Shown here in pieces: positions 12,517-25,222 of a stretch of DNA of 64,000 bases (positions within the stretch are counted from its first letter, which is position 1; every line of letters begins with the position of its first letter). The notes beneath the pieces were generated by a model, which had not been told where the DNA came from, searched no databases, and worked only from the letters and a program-made list of their open reading frames with translations. This DNA comes from Coenobita brevimanus (Eukaryota; Arthropoda; Malacostraca; Decapoda; Coenobitidae): assembly GCA_032717465.1 (NCBI GenBank), contig CM064691.1, positions 971,815-1,035,814 of the forward strand, written 5' to 3'. Both the position numbers and the translations under genes were made by a program.

Positions 12517-15500
12517 AATGTATTTTTCAATTTATTAATGTCACCAAAAAATTTAGTAAGCTAATGAGAGATATGTAGAACTGAAGGTTTTAGATCTAGC
12601 CGTAATCAAATTATTCCACACTGAATTTAATAAAATCAGTGAATATAATGATCCGGAGATAGTAAGAATAAAAAGAAAGTCACCAAGATCAAGCAGTAAA
12701 CACACCCTTACTTAAGTAGGATGGTGCTGGTGAGAGACCTTAATGCAATAGCACTGATATAGCCTGGCATCTCTTTTGTCAGGTTATGCAAACGTCCCGC
12801 CATTTCCACCTTATTCCTTGAAAGGTGGATGGTGGAATGATCTTGAATTTGGCTCTCTTTTGTCTTGTTTATGTTTATTCTTGGAGGAAACGATTTGTGG
12901 GCTCCTGGCCTTTGGTTCCTTCTTTCTTGCATAAAAAAAAAAAGAAAAAAGAAAAAGAAAAAAAAGAAAAGGGCATTTTCACTTTGCAGTCCACCAGGCT
13001 CATGACCAGTTGAGCCAGGAGTTGCAGCTGCTACAAGTGCTGTTACTTGTGCAGTATTACTGCAGTTAATTCTAGACTAGGACATCCGTACAAGAACTAA
13101 CCAAACTGAACCTAACCTAACTTACTTTTGCAGGAACTTGAACTCATGGTGCAGTCTGCGGAAAGTGAGATATCTCGGTTGAGGCATGAGATTGAAACGC
13201 TCAACCATGCAAGAGAGACGGACAGGGAGCGATTACAAATGGATGCACAGGGACTTGGTGCTGAGATGTCGAAGCTTGATCATGAGGTGCTGAGGCTTCA
13301 AGAGCAGATTGAGGCTTACAAACAGGAGATGGGACGGCTTCAGGAGGAGTGTGAGCAGAGTACTAGTGAAAAGCTTCAGCTAAAGAAGGAAGGCGATGCT
13401 TTGAGGACTGAGAACTTGAGACTTCACTCGGAAAAAGAGAAGTGTCAGGGTGACTTTGAATTTTGCAAGGCTGAAGCAGCAAGGCTTGAGAGGGAGAACC
13501 AGGGACTTCAGAGAGAGAACCAGGGGCTTCAGAGAGAGAACCAGGGGTTACAGAGTGAGTTAGGAGGCATAAGAAGTGAACTGCAGAGAAATGAACAGGA
13601 GACCAATCAGCTGAGAAGTGAACTAGAGGTGATGGAAGGGGAGCATGGAAGGCTCAGAGATGATTATGAAGTTTTGGAAGGTGAGAATAATCGAGTAAGG
13701 GCTGAGTTTGAAGCCCTAGCACAGGCAAACCAGATACTTGAGGCAGAAAAGGAGAGCCTGGAGAGTGAAGTACAGAGAATCACCTCGGAGAACGTGGCCC
13801 TCAGTGCAGAGACCGACCATTTCCGAGATGAAATTCAGAGACTAACTGAGGTTGGCACATCAGCGGAGTCAGAAATAACACGCCTTAGAATGGAAATTGA
13901 ACGATTTCAATTGCTTGACACTCAGTACAGTGAACTTGAGGGAAAATATAGTGAACTACAGGCACAGGTAGCATCCATAGAAACAGAACCAAGTAGCAAA
14001 ACAACCTCTGAAACTGAATCTTACAGTTTACTAGAGGAGGTGGACTGGGGAGCAGAGGGGAAAATAGAGGATGAACACCTTCGTAGGTCATCTTCAAGTG
14101 ATGCCAAATACCAGGAAGAAATTGATGCACTGAAAACAAAGGTAATTATGCTGGAGAAAGAGAAAAATGTATTGTACGACGAACTACAAGCGGCAAAGAT
14201 GAAGAGCGGGAAGATGGTACAGAAATTAAAGGTGACACAGAGTAAGAATGACGCCCTCAGTAAGGAAGTGCAGAAATTGAAAGCAAAAGCAGGTGGATTT
14301 TCTGACTTAGATCAGGCGCTTGAGGAAGAGTGGAAAGCACAGGTGGCCAGAGCGGAGACAGACCGAGACGAATTGAAGCAGAAAGTTGATGAGCTGGAAA
14401 GTGAGAAGGAGCACTTGGTAAATCAGGTGGATGTTCTCACAGCAGCACAAGAAAAATACCTTGAGTTAAAAGAAGACCAAGATGCAACTGCCAGGCTTCT
14501 GAATGCTCGCAATAAGGAGCTGGAGGGCCAGGTACAGGCACTGGAGTGGAGATTGTCAGAGTTGGAAGAAGAGAGAAGTCAGCAACAAGATAATGCCTCA
14601 GCAGGAGAAGCACAAAAATGGGTAGCACAGAACACCCAAGCTGCATCTGAAGGGTGTGAGAGTGCCGATGCTATACAGTTGCAGGTTTCAGTTTTACAAG
14701 GGGAGGTAACAGCTCTTAAAACTGAAAATGAGAAGCTTCAAGCCTTAGCAGATGATCTGGAGGAGAAACTGGACAGTCTTAGTAGTGAAAATGAGTCACT
14801 CCAGGCTATGGTACAGAAACTCAAGGAGGCTAAATCAAGAGCAGAGGCAGACACCACTAAATACAAAACTGTGTATATTGAGCTTGATGCCGACCACACA
14901 AGCCTCAAAAAGGAGAAGGAGAAGGTGAATGAGGAACTGCGTGAACTAACATACACCCACGACACACTGAAAGCGGCTTACAATTCGATGTTCAGCGAAT
15001 ATAACGACCTACGAGATGTTTGCGATAGTCACAGGTTTGTATTCCTTTTTTCTTGTGTATTCCCCTTTTCTTCACTTACTGTTAGGATGCTGGAGACTGA
15101 TGCTTTTGTGTAGTGGCTTCAGTATAACTAGTTGGTTCAGCTGCTGGATTATACATACATCCCTCAGCTGCATTCCTGTTTCATGAAAGGAGGATGGTGT
15201 ACTGTAGAAGGGCAATTTTAGCTTGCAGCCCACCAGGTTCACATTTCACAAGAGCCTGGGGCCACAACAGCGATTTATTGATTTGTCTTGAAAGTTATTG
15301 TCATAGAAGGAGTATTGCCATGTTCAGTTTGCCACGAGAGTGTGGGAAACAACATCATTTTGTGCAGTGTTTGTGACAAGTGGGTGCCCAGATGTAGTGG
15401 TATTAGAGGTTGGCTGCAAAATAATGCTGATATTGAGTGTGTAGTATGTGAAGTAGAGCATACAGAGGCAGAGAGGTGGGAAAGGTTTAATCTTGCTGGA

Positions 15501-18500
15501 TAGCGTCTTCGGTGTGTGGAGGAATATTGCTATTTATGAGACATGATATATGCTGGAGGTTAGGCTGGAACTGGCTCACTAGCAAGGGTGGGGAGTGGTT
15601 GGAAGAAGTTTAGGGAGTTGTTGCATCTGCTGACAGTGAGAGGGCTCTTCCTATGTGCTAAGGGGTCCATGTATGCAGCTTGTGTTAGGAGTGTAAAGTA
15701 ATGCTGTACAGTAATGAGAAATGGGCAGTAAAGGAGGAGGATATATGTAGGCTCAAACATTAAGAGATGGTAATAATTAGATGAATGTGTAGTGCATCCA
15801 TGAATGATAGGCCTGGGGGTGTTAGGATTGCAGTAGAAGGATTAAGAGGAAGAATAGGATGAATATACTAGTGATATGATGAGAAGGGGTATATTGAGAT
15901 GGTTTGGGCATGTGGAGGGAATGGAGGATGGTACTGGGTGCGGAGGGTGAGAGATGGGAATGTTGAAGGTAGAATTGGAAGAGGCAGATGAAAATTATTT
16001 GGGATGTCATGCAGTGTGACCTCAGGTATAAGGGCCTGATAGAGATTGAGCAGCATGGAGAGCCATTATTAGGTGACCAAGGCTAGTGCATGCAAACATG
16101 TTGCAGCCTGTTTTTAATGAGATTATTATACTGCAGTATTAATTTTATGCTGTGTATATGAGGCCCTGCTCACCACAAGGGGTAAAGTGACACGTTTACG
16201 ATTTTCCACAAATCGTCTTCAGAGTCTGGCGATATAAAAAAGTTCATAGGTATGTTATTTTTTAGTTTTAGTTTCTAAAATTTGGACATGAGGTGCATAT
16301 ATATGAGTACTTTAAGCGCAGTATCTAAGGAATTTGGCACAAAAATATTTTCTTTGTTAAAATTATGTCATCGGCAGAAAAATATTTTTTGCTAGTGTCT
16401 TCCCGGACTTTGTTTTGTTTTCTTATTCAGACCAATAAAGTATCATATTCGTCCAATAAAATGATAAATGTAAGTTGCTTTTTAAGGGTGATGTGGAAGA
16501 AAATGGTAAAGTGCAAAATGCCACCCGAGACAAGGTGTAAGTTCCTGGGGTGCTTTGCACTGGGCGGAGGTGACGATAAGACAGCAAGTAAGGCACCAAC
16601 CTTGAGAAAATTGGCAGCTGTAAGTGGCTGTTCATGGGTGACATAGCACGTTCTGATTGGCTGGCTGGTTGCTGCAGTGGGATGACATAGGAGTGGAGTT
16701 TACCCTTTGTGGCGCACAACAGAACCTGCACCCCGGACCAAGTGTCAACAAGGTTGCTTGGAGCACACTTCTCACTTCAGACTTTCACCCTTACAGCACT
16801 AATTGGAATTGAGCAAAGCAACTTTGCACAGTCAAAGGGTAGTGTTTGAGGGAGCGGCTGATGGGAAAAAGAAGGCTTCTGCAGGTATGGTGCTTTACCC
16901 TTTGTGGTGTGCAGGGCCTCATATATTTTTGATACTAACATAGATTCCATAAGCAACGTACAGGATTATAATAATATAAAAATTAATGTGTCATGCATAA
17001 ATAAACTGGTAAGAAAGGGGTGCTAGGAAGCCTCTTCCATTTTATTCCTGCCATCTGCTGACAGTTTGTTCACCTTAGAATATGCTTTTTGAGCTGGAGG
17101 GGTTAGATATTGGGTTGTATTCCAGGTGACCTAGAACACTTTGTAGCATCTCTTCCTTCGTGATTTATTTTGCTTACTATGTCTTACTCCCACTTCTTAA
17201 ATGCTTAGTCTTGAATGCCTGAAATGTGATGGCTCTTACTTATGAGGTACTAATGGGTCTCCTTGGTTGCTAGTCAAATCAGTCCACATAAATGACTCCA
17301 CCTGGCCATCAACTGAACTAAAATGGGTTAGGGGTCTTTGTCAAGTTAAAACAAACTGTAGGGAGCCTCCTTAACAAAGATCATAAGCCCAGGAGCTGTA
17401 TATGTAAACTTTCCCAAGCTTGTGTTGTGTGTAAGTCCAGTGTCTTTCAATTGAACTGTTTTTTGAGACTGCTTACATATATATTTACCTTCACTCATAC
17501 ACCTTTCAAACACTTCCCAGCAGCTGTATTTGTAAACTCTCCCAAGCTCGTGTGTATAAGTCCAATTTCTTTCATTTGAACTGTTTTTTGAGACTGCATA
17601 CAAGTATATTTACCTTCACTCATCCATCCATCCATCATCCAATCCTCACACGCCTTTCAAGCACTTCACAGGAGCCATATTTACAAACTCTTCTAAACTT
17701 TGTATGTATATATTGTTGTAGTTGTGGCTTCAAACTGGTCTTAAATGGGAATGAGGTGGACTGCAGGCTTAAGTTGCCCTTCTGCAATCCACTATCCTCC
17801 TTTGTGGGTATAGGGAAGTACAAGTAGTTGAGGGACATTTGTATATCCAGACAATCAGCCATTTGAGCCAGCCAGTTATATTCTCTAATCCGGCCACCAA
17901 TAATCTGACAATCCCAGTACTTCGAATTTGTCAAGGCGAATTTTTTTGAAATTTTCTGGGCTTTTTTCGAATTTTTATGGGCTTCTCTCCAATTTCTCTG
18001 GGCTTTATGTGAGGATTTATCTGGTTTGGACTTGCCCTTGGACTTAGGTGTACCTGCCAACAACTATTCATCTACACTTCTATGCATTTCTGGTGAATAA
18101 AACAATAACCCATATCATTTGAAGTGTTTATTTAATGATCATGTACATATATCTAATGTTTTCAAAGGGCCTTCCCAATAGTCCAAAGAAACCAATAGTA
18201 CGAAAGACCCTCGGTCCCCTGCGATTTGGATTGCAGGACTTTTTTACTGTACCACCACATTAAGGCATCTCTTTGTAGCTTGTATATACATGAGTCATAT
18301 TCACAAATAAACTGTTTGGGAGGAGGCATTAGGGAGCTTCCTTAAATAAACTGTTTGGGAGGAGGCATTAGGGAGCTTCCTTAAATAAACTGTTTGGGAG
18401 GAGGCATTAGGGAGCTTCCTTAACCACAAGTATACTCCCCACAGACACGAAATTGGGATGATGAAGGGGGAGAGGGATCGTCTAGTGGAGGAAGTGGAGA

Positions 18501-20698
18501 GTCTCAAGCAACAGTTGGATGCTCTGCACGAGGAAGAGGAAGAAGACACCATCCGTGCCTTACAAGAACAGTGCTTCAGCCTTCGCGAGCAGAATAACTT
18601 GTTGCATGAGGAAGTCAGTCCCTGTTTTCAATTGTTTTTACCTGTGTTTCACAAATCATCCCTTGCTTTCACTATTGTTGCATGAGTAGCAGACTAACAT
18701 GTTGCATAAGGAGGCTATTCATTTGTTCTCACCCTTGTTGTTTGTGGTCATTCACCTGTTTTTCCCTTTTTGCATGTAGTTATTCACTTTTATCACTCTG
18801 TTGTTGTTGTTGCTTAACCACAATCTGCCTCACCAAGTAGACCCATTGGCCACAGAGATGCAGCCACCTGTAAGGGAGTTGTTGCTCAGGTTCTCTGCAC
18901 CATAATTGTTGTATCTTCATCATAATGTATATATCATGTGCTGTATGGTGCTATGTTATGTATGTTGTGTTCTATCCATCTATCTATTGCCAGACGCCTT
19001 AATCCCGTAAGGGGTGGCCACAAAACAAATCGCCTCCATGTCGCCCTGTCCCCCACCATTTCACTGCCCTGCTCACAGCTCACGCCCCTCTCTCATATAC
19101 CTTTCCACTCCGTCCCTCCATCTCATCCTTGGCCTCCCCCTCCCTCTCCCTCCCTCCACCTCACTCACATACACTCTCTTCGTCAGTGTTAAGTGGCCCT
19201 AATCGATAAGTGGGGCACACGTCATTTGTGATGCCACCCAGCCCAAATTTAAGATGGGAACTTAAGAAGGCTGGATGGTGCCGTTATGTAAGCCTAGTTA
19301 GGTGAACTTGGTCATCTGTATAGTATATAATGGTGCCTGGATGGGTGGATGTCTGGGAGGGTGGTTGATTGGTTGGTTGGTAAATTGTCTACGATGGATT
19401 TTACTCTTTGTCTGTATTTTAAGTGGAACAGTTTCAGGAGAGTCAAGATCTAGGACTGGGACATTCTGGCTGACTTCCTCTATGGTAGAATTTGTGGCAA
19501 ATGTACTGGCAAAGATATTCACTTCCCCACGCAGGTCAGTATAGTGTTCTGGCCAAGGTGTTGCATTACTCTGTGTGAACTGAGCATGTAGGCATTTCTT
19601 CATTATTAATTTAGGAGTGTCTGGAGGTGGGATGTTGCTGAATAGGGTCTGGTGATAATTATGTGGTGATTTTATGTTCCTGGTGATTTATTATGTGGTT
19701 GAGAAGATTAGGAGAAATACCCTGTGGTGGTTTGGACATGTGGAGAGCATGGAGAATGAAAGACTGACTAAGAGAGTGTATATAGGTGAAGTGGAGGGAG
19801 GGAGAGGGAGGGGGAGACCAAGGTTGAGGATAGAGGGGTGGAGTTGAGAGGTATATGTGGGAGGGGGAAGTGAGTTGGGGGGAGGGCAGTCAAATGGTAG
19901 GTGACAGAATGACTTGGAGGCGTTTTGTCTGCGGTCACCCTTTGCAGGATTAGGGCGTCAGGCTTTAGATAGATAGATAGAATATTTGTGTGATGATTTG
20001 ATGTGCCTAGTTGTATTAGGTCGTAGGAAGCGTTAGGAGGAATACACTGAGGTGGTTTGGCCATGTGGAGAGGATGGAGAGTGAAAGATTGACGAGGAGA
20101 GTGTATGTGAGTGAGGTGGAGGGGGGGAGAGGGAGGGGGAGGCCGAGGATGAGATGGAGGGATGGGATGGAGGGGGGTGTGAGTTGGGAGCAGGGCTGTG
20201 AAATGGCGGGGGACAGGGCAACTTGGAGGCGTTTTGTGTGCGGCCACCCCTTGTGGGATTAGGGCGTCCCGCTATAGATAGATAGATAGAATATTTGTGT
20301 GATGATTTGATGTGCCTAGTGGTATTATGTGGTTTTATCATACACGGGACTGCTGTGTGTTGGTACGAGCAGCTGAATAAAACTGTGTGCCTCTTATATT
20401 GAGATGTCCCTAACAGTGAGGATTTTAGCTTCACTGTGTAAATCGTTTGTTTCACTGGACATGCTGATGGTAGTTTTCACACTGTCATATTTGTCCTTGT
20501 TTCTGTATCCTGTCTTCCTCATACTTAGGTGGGAGTAAGTGTGAAGATGATGATGATGATGATGGTGGTGATGATGATGATGATGATGATGATGTTGATA
20601 ATGGATGATGATAATAGTGATGATGATGATGATGATAATGATGATTGTGATGATGTTGATAATGATAATAATGATGGTGATGCTGATAATGATACTGG

Positions 20699-20759
<61 letters not shown>

Positions 20760-22205
20760 AATAATGATGATGATGATACTGGTGATGATGATGATGATGA
20801 TGATGATGATAATAATGATGATGATGATGATACTGGTGATGATGATAATGATAATGAAAATAATGATGATGATGATGTTCTATCTATCTATCTATCTATT
20901 GCCAGACGCCTCAATCCCGTTTCGGGTGGCCACAAACAAATCACCTCCAAGTTGCCCTGTCCCCCGCCATTTTACTGCCCTGCTCCCAACTCACACCCCC
21001 CTCTCTCATATACCTCTCCACCCCATCCCTCCATCTTATCCTCGGCCTCCCCCTCCCTCTTCCCCCCTCCACCTCACTCACATACACTCTCTTTGTCAGT
21101 CTTTCACCCTCCATCCTCTCCACATGGCCAAACCACCTCAGTGTGTTCCTCATAACGCTTCCTATCACATCCATATCCACACCACAACGCTCCTTTATAT
21201 CCTCATTCGTCAGCCTGTCTCTCCACATGACTCCACAGGCTCCTCTTAAATAACTCATTTCCACTGCTCTCACTCTTGACTTGTGTCCTTCCAACAATGT
21301 CCAAGCTTCACTTCCGTACGTTAGAGTTGGTATCACAATACTGTCATGTAGTAACTTTTTCACTTCCATGCTCACTTCCCTGCTTCTTATCACTGCTTTC
21401 AAAGAACCAGCAACCTTTCTTCCCTGCTGTACCCTTTCAAGCACTTCACCCTCCAAACCTCCATCCTTACTCATCACACTACCCAAGTACTTAAACGTAC
21501 TCACATTTTCCAAATCCTCACCATCCAACCTCGCTGTACATTCACTAACTTCACCTCTCTCAAAGACTATCACTTTACTCTTCCCTACATTCACCTTTAG
21601 ATTCCATTTCTTACACACTCTCTCAAACTCATCCACCAAGCCTTGCAGCTCCCCTTCGTCTTCACTCAACAACACAGTATCATCTGCAAACAACAGTACA
21701 GGGAGTTCCAAACACTATCCTCTCTCACCAGGGCCACTCCAACATCCACTACCCTACCTTGTACCTCTTTTATTACCCCATCCATGTACAGATTGAACAA
21801 CCATGATGATGTTGATAATGATAATAATGATGATGATAATGATGATGGTGATGATGATGATGGTCTCCAAACCTTCCAACAGAACACAGCACTGGAGGTC
21901 CAAGCAGAGGATGCCAAGGAGAAGGTGGCTCGAGTCAGCAGCGCACTTGAACAGAACCTGGACGTCCAAAAACTGCTGCGGGATGAACTGGAGAAGAAAT
22001 CGGAAATCAACAGCTTCAACAACACCACCATTGAGGGTCTGGAGCGGCAGATTGCATACCTCAAGGCCGAGATTGCAGCGCTGAAGACGAAATTGATGCA
22101 GCGAGATGAGGCCGAGGAGACCAGCATAGAAAAGTTGGAGGAGCTGCAGTCCCAAGTCCTGCAACTTCAAGACCTGAACCACCAACTACAGCTTCAGGTT
22201 TGTTT

Positions 22206-22240
<35 letters not shown>

Positions 22241-23988
22241 AGTTGCATTTGATTAGTCAGGGTAGGTGGTGGTGGTTTATTGCTCACATAACACCACTCA
22301 GGGGAGAGCAACTGGCTGTTCAGGAGCATCAGGGTCTAGTCTTTGTCCCTATTGCTCCAGGTGAGGCACTGTAGGATTGGGTGATAGATAGTTTGTGTGT
22401 GATTATATATTTATTTTTTTTAATAGTACACTCAGTGGTCAGTTTGTTTTCACCTGATCTCATAATGAATTTAGCATTGTAGTGATTGTATAAGCAAGAA
22501 AACAGTTATATGATGAAACATTGGGCATTACAGTGATTGTATGATGGAAAACAATCGTAAAAGGAAAAAGGTCCTAAATTCAGACTGGTTCTTAAATGTC
22601 AGGACCAACTTGCCTAGCCCCAGACTCCTATGCTCCTCATGGGGCAACGTAGGATTGGATGGTGGATGGATGGATGTACTGTGCAGGTGAATGACTGTGC
22701 ACTGAGCAATCATATAACAAGGATGTGCTGTACACAAACTTATTCCACATGTAGTTTCACATTCGCCTATCCAGCAGAGGCAATCCAATGACTGTCAGGT
22801 TATAAAAGGGTGCCAAGCCCTGGTCATACACTGCACAAAATTCACCCAGCCGATTCAATCCTCTGAGTTCTCCTGCCTCATCAGCTTCCCTACTTCTCAT
22901 ACTGTTATTTACTGTATTCATCCACCTTCTTCTTGGCCTGCCACGTGTCATCCCACCTTCAAACTCACTCACTCGTTCTCTCCACATGCCACACCATACT
23001 GTAAAAGCACTCTCTTTTCAACTTTGGTGTCCACAGACTTCCTTACTCCACATCTTTCACAGATCACATTATTTGTTATCCTACCCACTCTTCAGTCCAC
23101 ACACATTCATCAACATCCCCATCTTCTTTCCTTGACTTTTCATTTTCTTGCCACACCATAGTCTTACACCCGTATGTTAGAGTGAGCACTAAAACTCCAT
23201 CATACAAGCCTTTCACAGCCACCACATTCAGATCTCTGCTTCTTATCAAGGCCTTCATAGCACCAGCCACTTTCCTTCACTGTGCTACTTTCATAATGAT
23301 CATAATAATAAAAATGATAATCCATCCATCCATCCATCCATCATCCAATCCTACATTGCCCCATGAGGAGCGTAGGAGGCTGGGGCTAGGCAAGCTGGTC
23401 CTGACATTTAAGATGAGAGTGACCAGCCTCACTCATCTCTGAGTGGCATTATGTGAGCAATAAACCCCAATCATCCCTTGGATATAAACCTTCGCCAGCT
23501 CAATCTGATTGGAGCGCCTTAATTACCCACTAAACCACCAGGCGCCAAAATTTGGTTATATGTTACCACCCAGTGTAGCAAATGGTTTCCTGGTGTACAG
23601 GAAACCATTTGGCTTGTCACTTAGTGTAGAGTCACCCACAGGCAGAAGGATGAGGAAGGAATGAAGGAAAGAAAGACAAAAGAGGGAGTGTAAAGTCACC
23701 CGTAGGCAGAAGGATGAGGAAAGAATGAAGGTAAGAAAGACAAGAGGATGGAAGGAAAGAAGGATGGAGGAGAGGAAGGAGCAGACACCTGAAAGCAGCA
23801 CTACATCGAGTGAGTGGATGGTGAGCATCCCCACTTACTACAATAATAATAATAATAATGAAACAGTCCATTTTCTGTTTTTCATTAGACAGAGACAACT
23901 TAAAAATCATCATGCCTCTTTCCTGCTGCTAATGATGATGATGATGATGATGATGATGTTGATGATGACGATAATGATGATGGTGATG

Positions 23989-24038
<50 letters not shown>

Positions 24039-25156
24039 GATGATGATGATAAAGCGTAGCCACTTTGTCTTTCAGGTGGATACAGCCGAAGCGTCCTTAT
24101 CCCGCCTGGCTGTTGGTGGTGGTGGTGGTGGTGATGGTGTGGGTGATGTCAGACTACCCGACCCTTCATCTGGAACTACAGAGCTTGAGGCAGCCTTGGC
24201 ATCCCTGCATCTCCGTGATCTGCGCTGTCAACAACTCTCCCTCGAAATTACTAAGGTGAGAGAGAGAGAGAATAAACTGAAGTGGCATCTCGAAATGAAT
24301 GGATCTTGAAATTGGCTGTCTGTTGTATTGTTTTTGTTTTTTCTTGGAAGGTACAGTTTGTGGGCTCCTGGCCTTTGATTCCTTCTTCCATGCATTAAAA
24401 AAATGAAAAATCAGAAAGATAAACTTAACAAAAAGAATAAGAAATTTGATAAGTGTCATATTCTAAAGAACAGATACTGATGGTTAGGAATGGTTAGCTG
24501 TGAGAAGAACAAATTCACAGACAATATGTGTTGAAAACACTCCTGGCTCATAAGGTTAGTTAGGAGAAATATGAGAGAATAGAATCATCTGGTTCACAAA
24601 TGATAGTAGCAGAATTAGAGGGAGGGGGAGGCCAAGGATGAGATGGAGGGATAGAGTGGAGAGGTATATAGAGAAGGGGATGTGATCTGGGAGCAGGGCA
24701 GTGAAATGGCTTGGGACAGGGTGACATGGAGGAGATTTGTTTGTGGCTACCCCTTATGGGATTAACTCGTCTGGCAATAGAAAGATAGAATTACTGTAAA
24801 CATTGCTGGCCTAGTCACTCCAGTCATTATTATTATTTGGGTAGTAGGCAGAAAAGTGAGTTGAAGCTTGTGGGCTCTGAACCAGTAAACATTGCCATTT
24901 ATTGATTGATTTAGTTATTGAGGGGTTTTGTCATACCCAATCCATAAGTGGGTAGAAGGTTGTGATGATGATGATGATGATGATGACGACATTGATGATC
25001 CTGTTTTTCCAGCTGCTTGAAGAGAGAGATGCCCTTCAACTCAAACTTAGTGCTTCCCTGAGGCAGACACAAGAACTGAGCCGAGAGTTGAGCCTCAGTC
25101 ATCAGTTACCTGCATCTGTCTCACCCACACCATCCCTTGATCAGAAGTAAGTCATA

Positions 25157-25222
<66 letters not shown>

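Noticed and set aside
16365..16646. 93-codon frame inside the 761-bp TIR element as a transposase
   Set aside because: Too short, with no DDE or zinc-finger motif; the element is non-autonomous.
17635..18063. 142-codon minus-strand frame with a Lys/Ser-rich start
   Set aside because: It overlaps tandem-repeat and dispersed-repeat fragments at its 3' side and has no domain or splice support. An adjoining TIR-like word (CAGTAAAAAAGTCCTGC near 18230-18246) had no matching partner.
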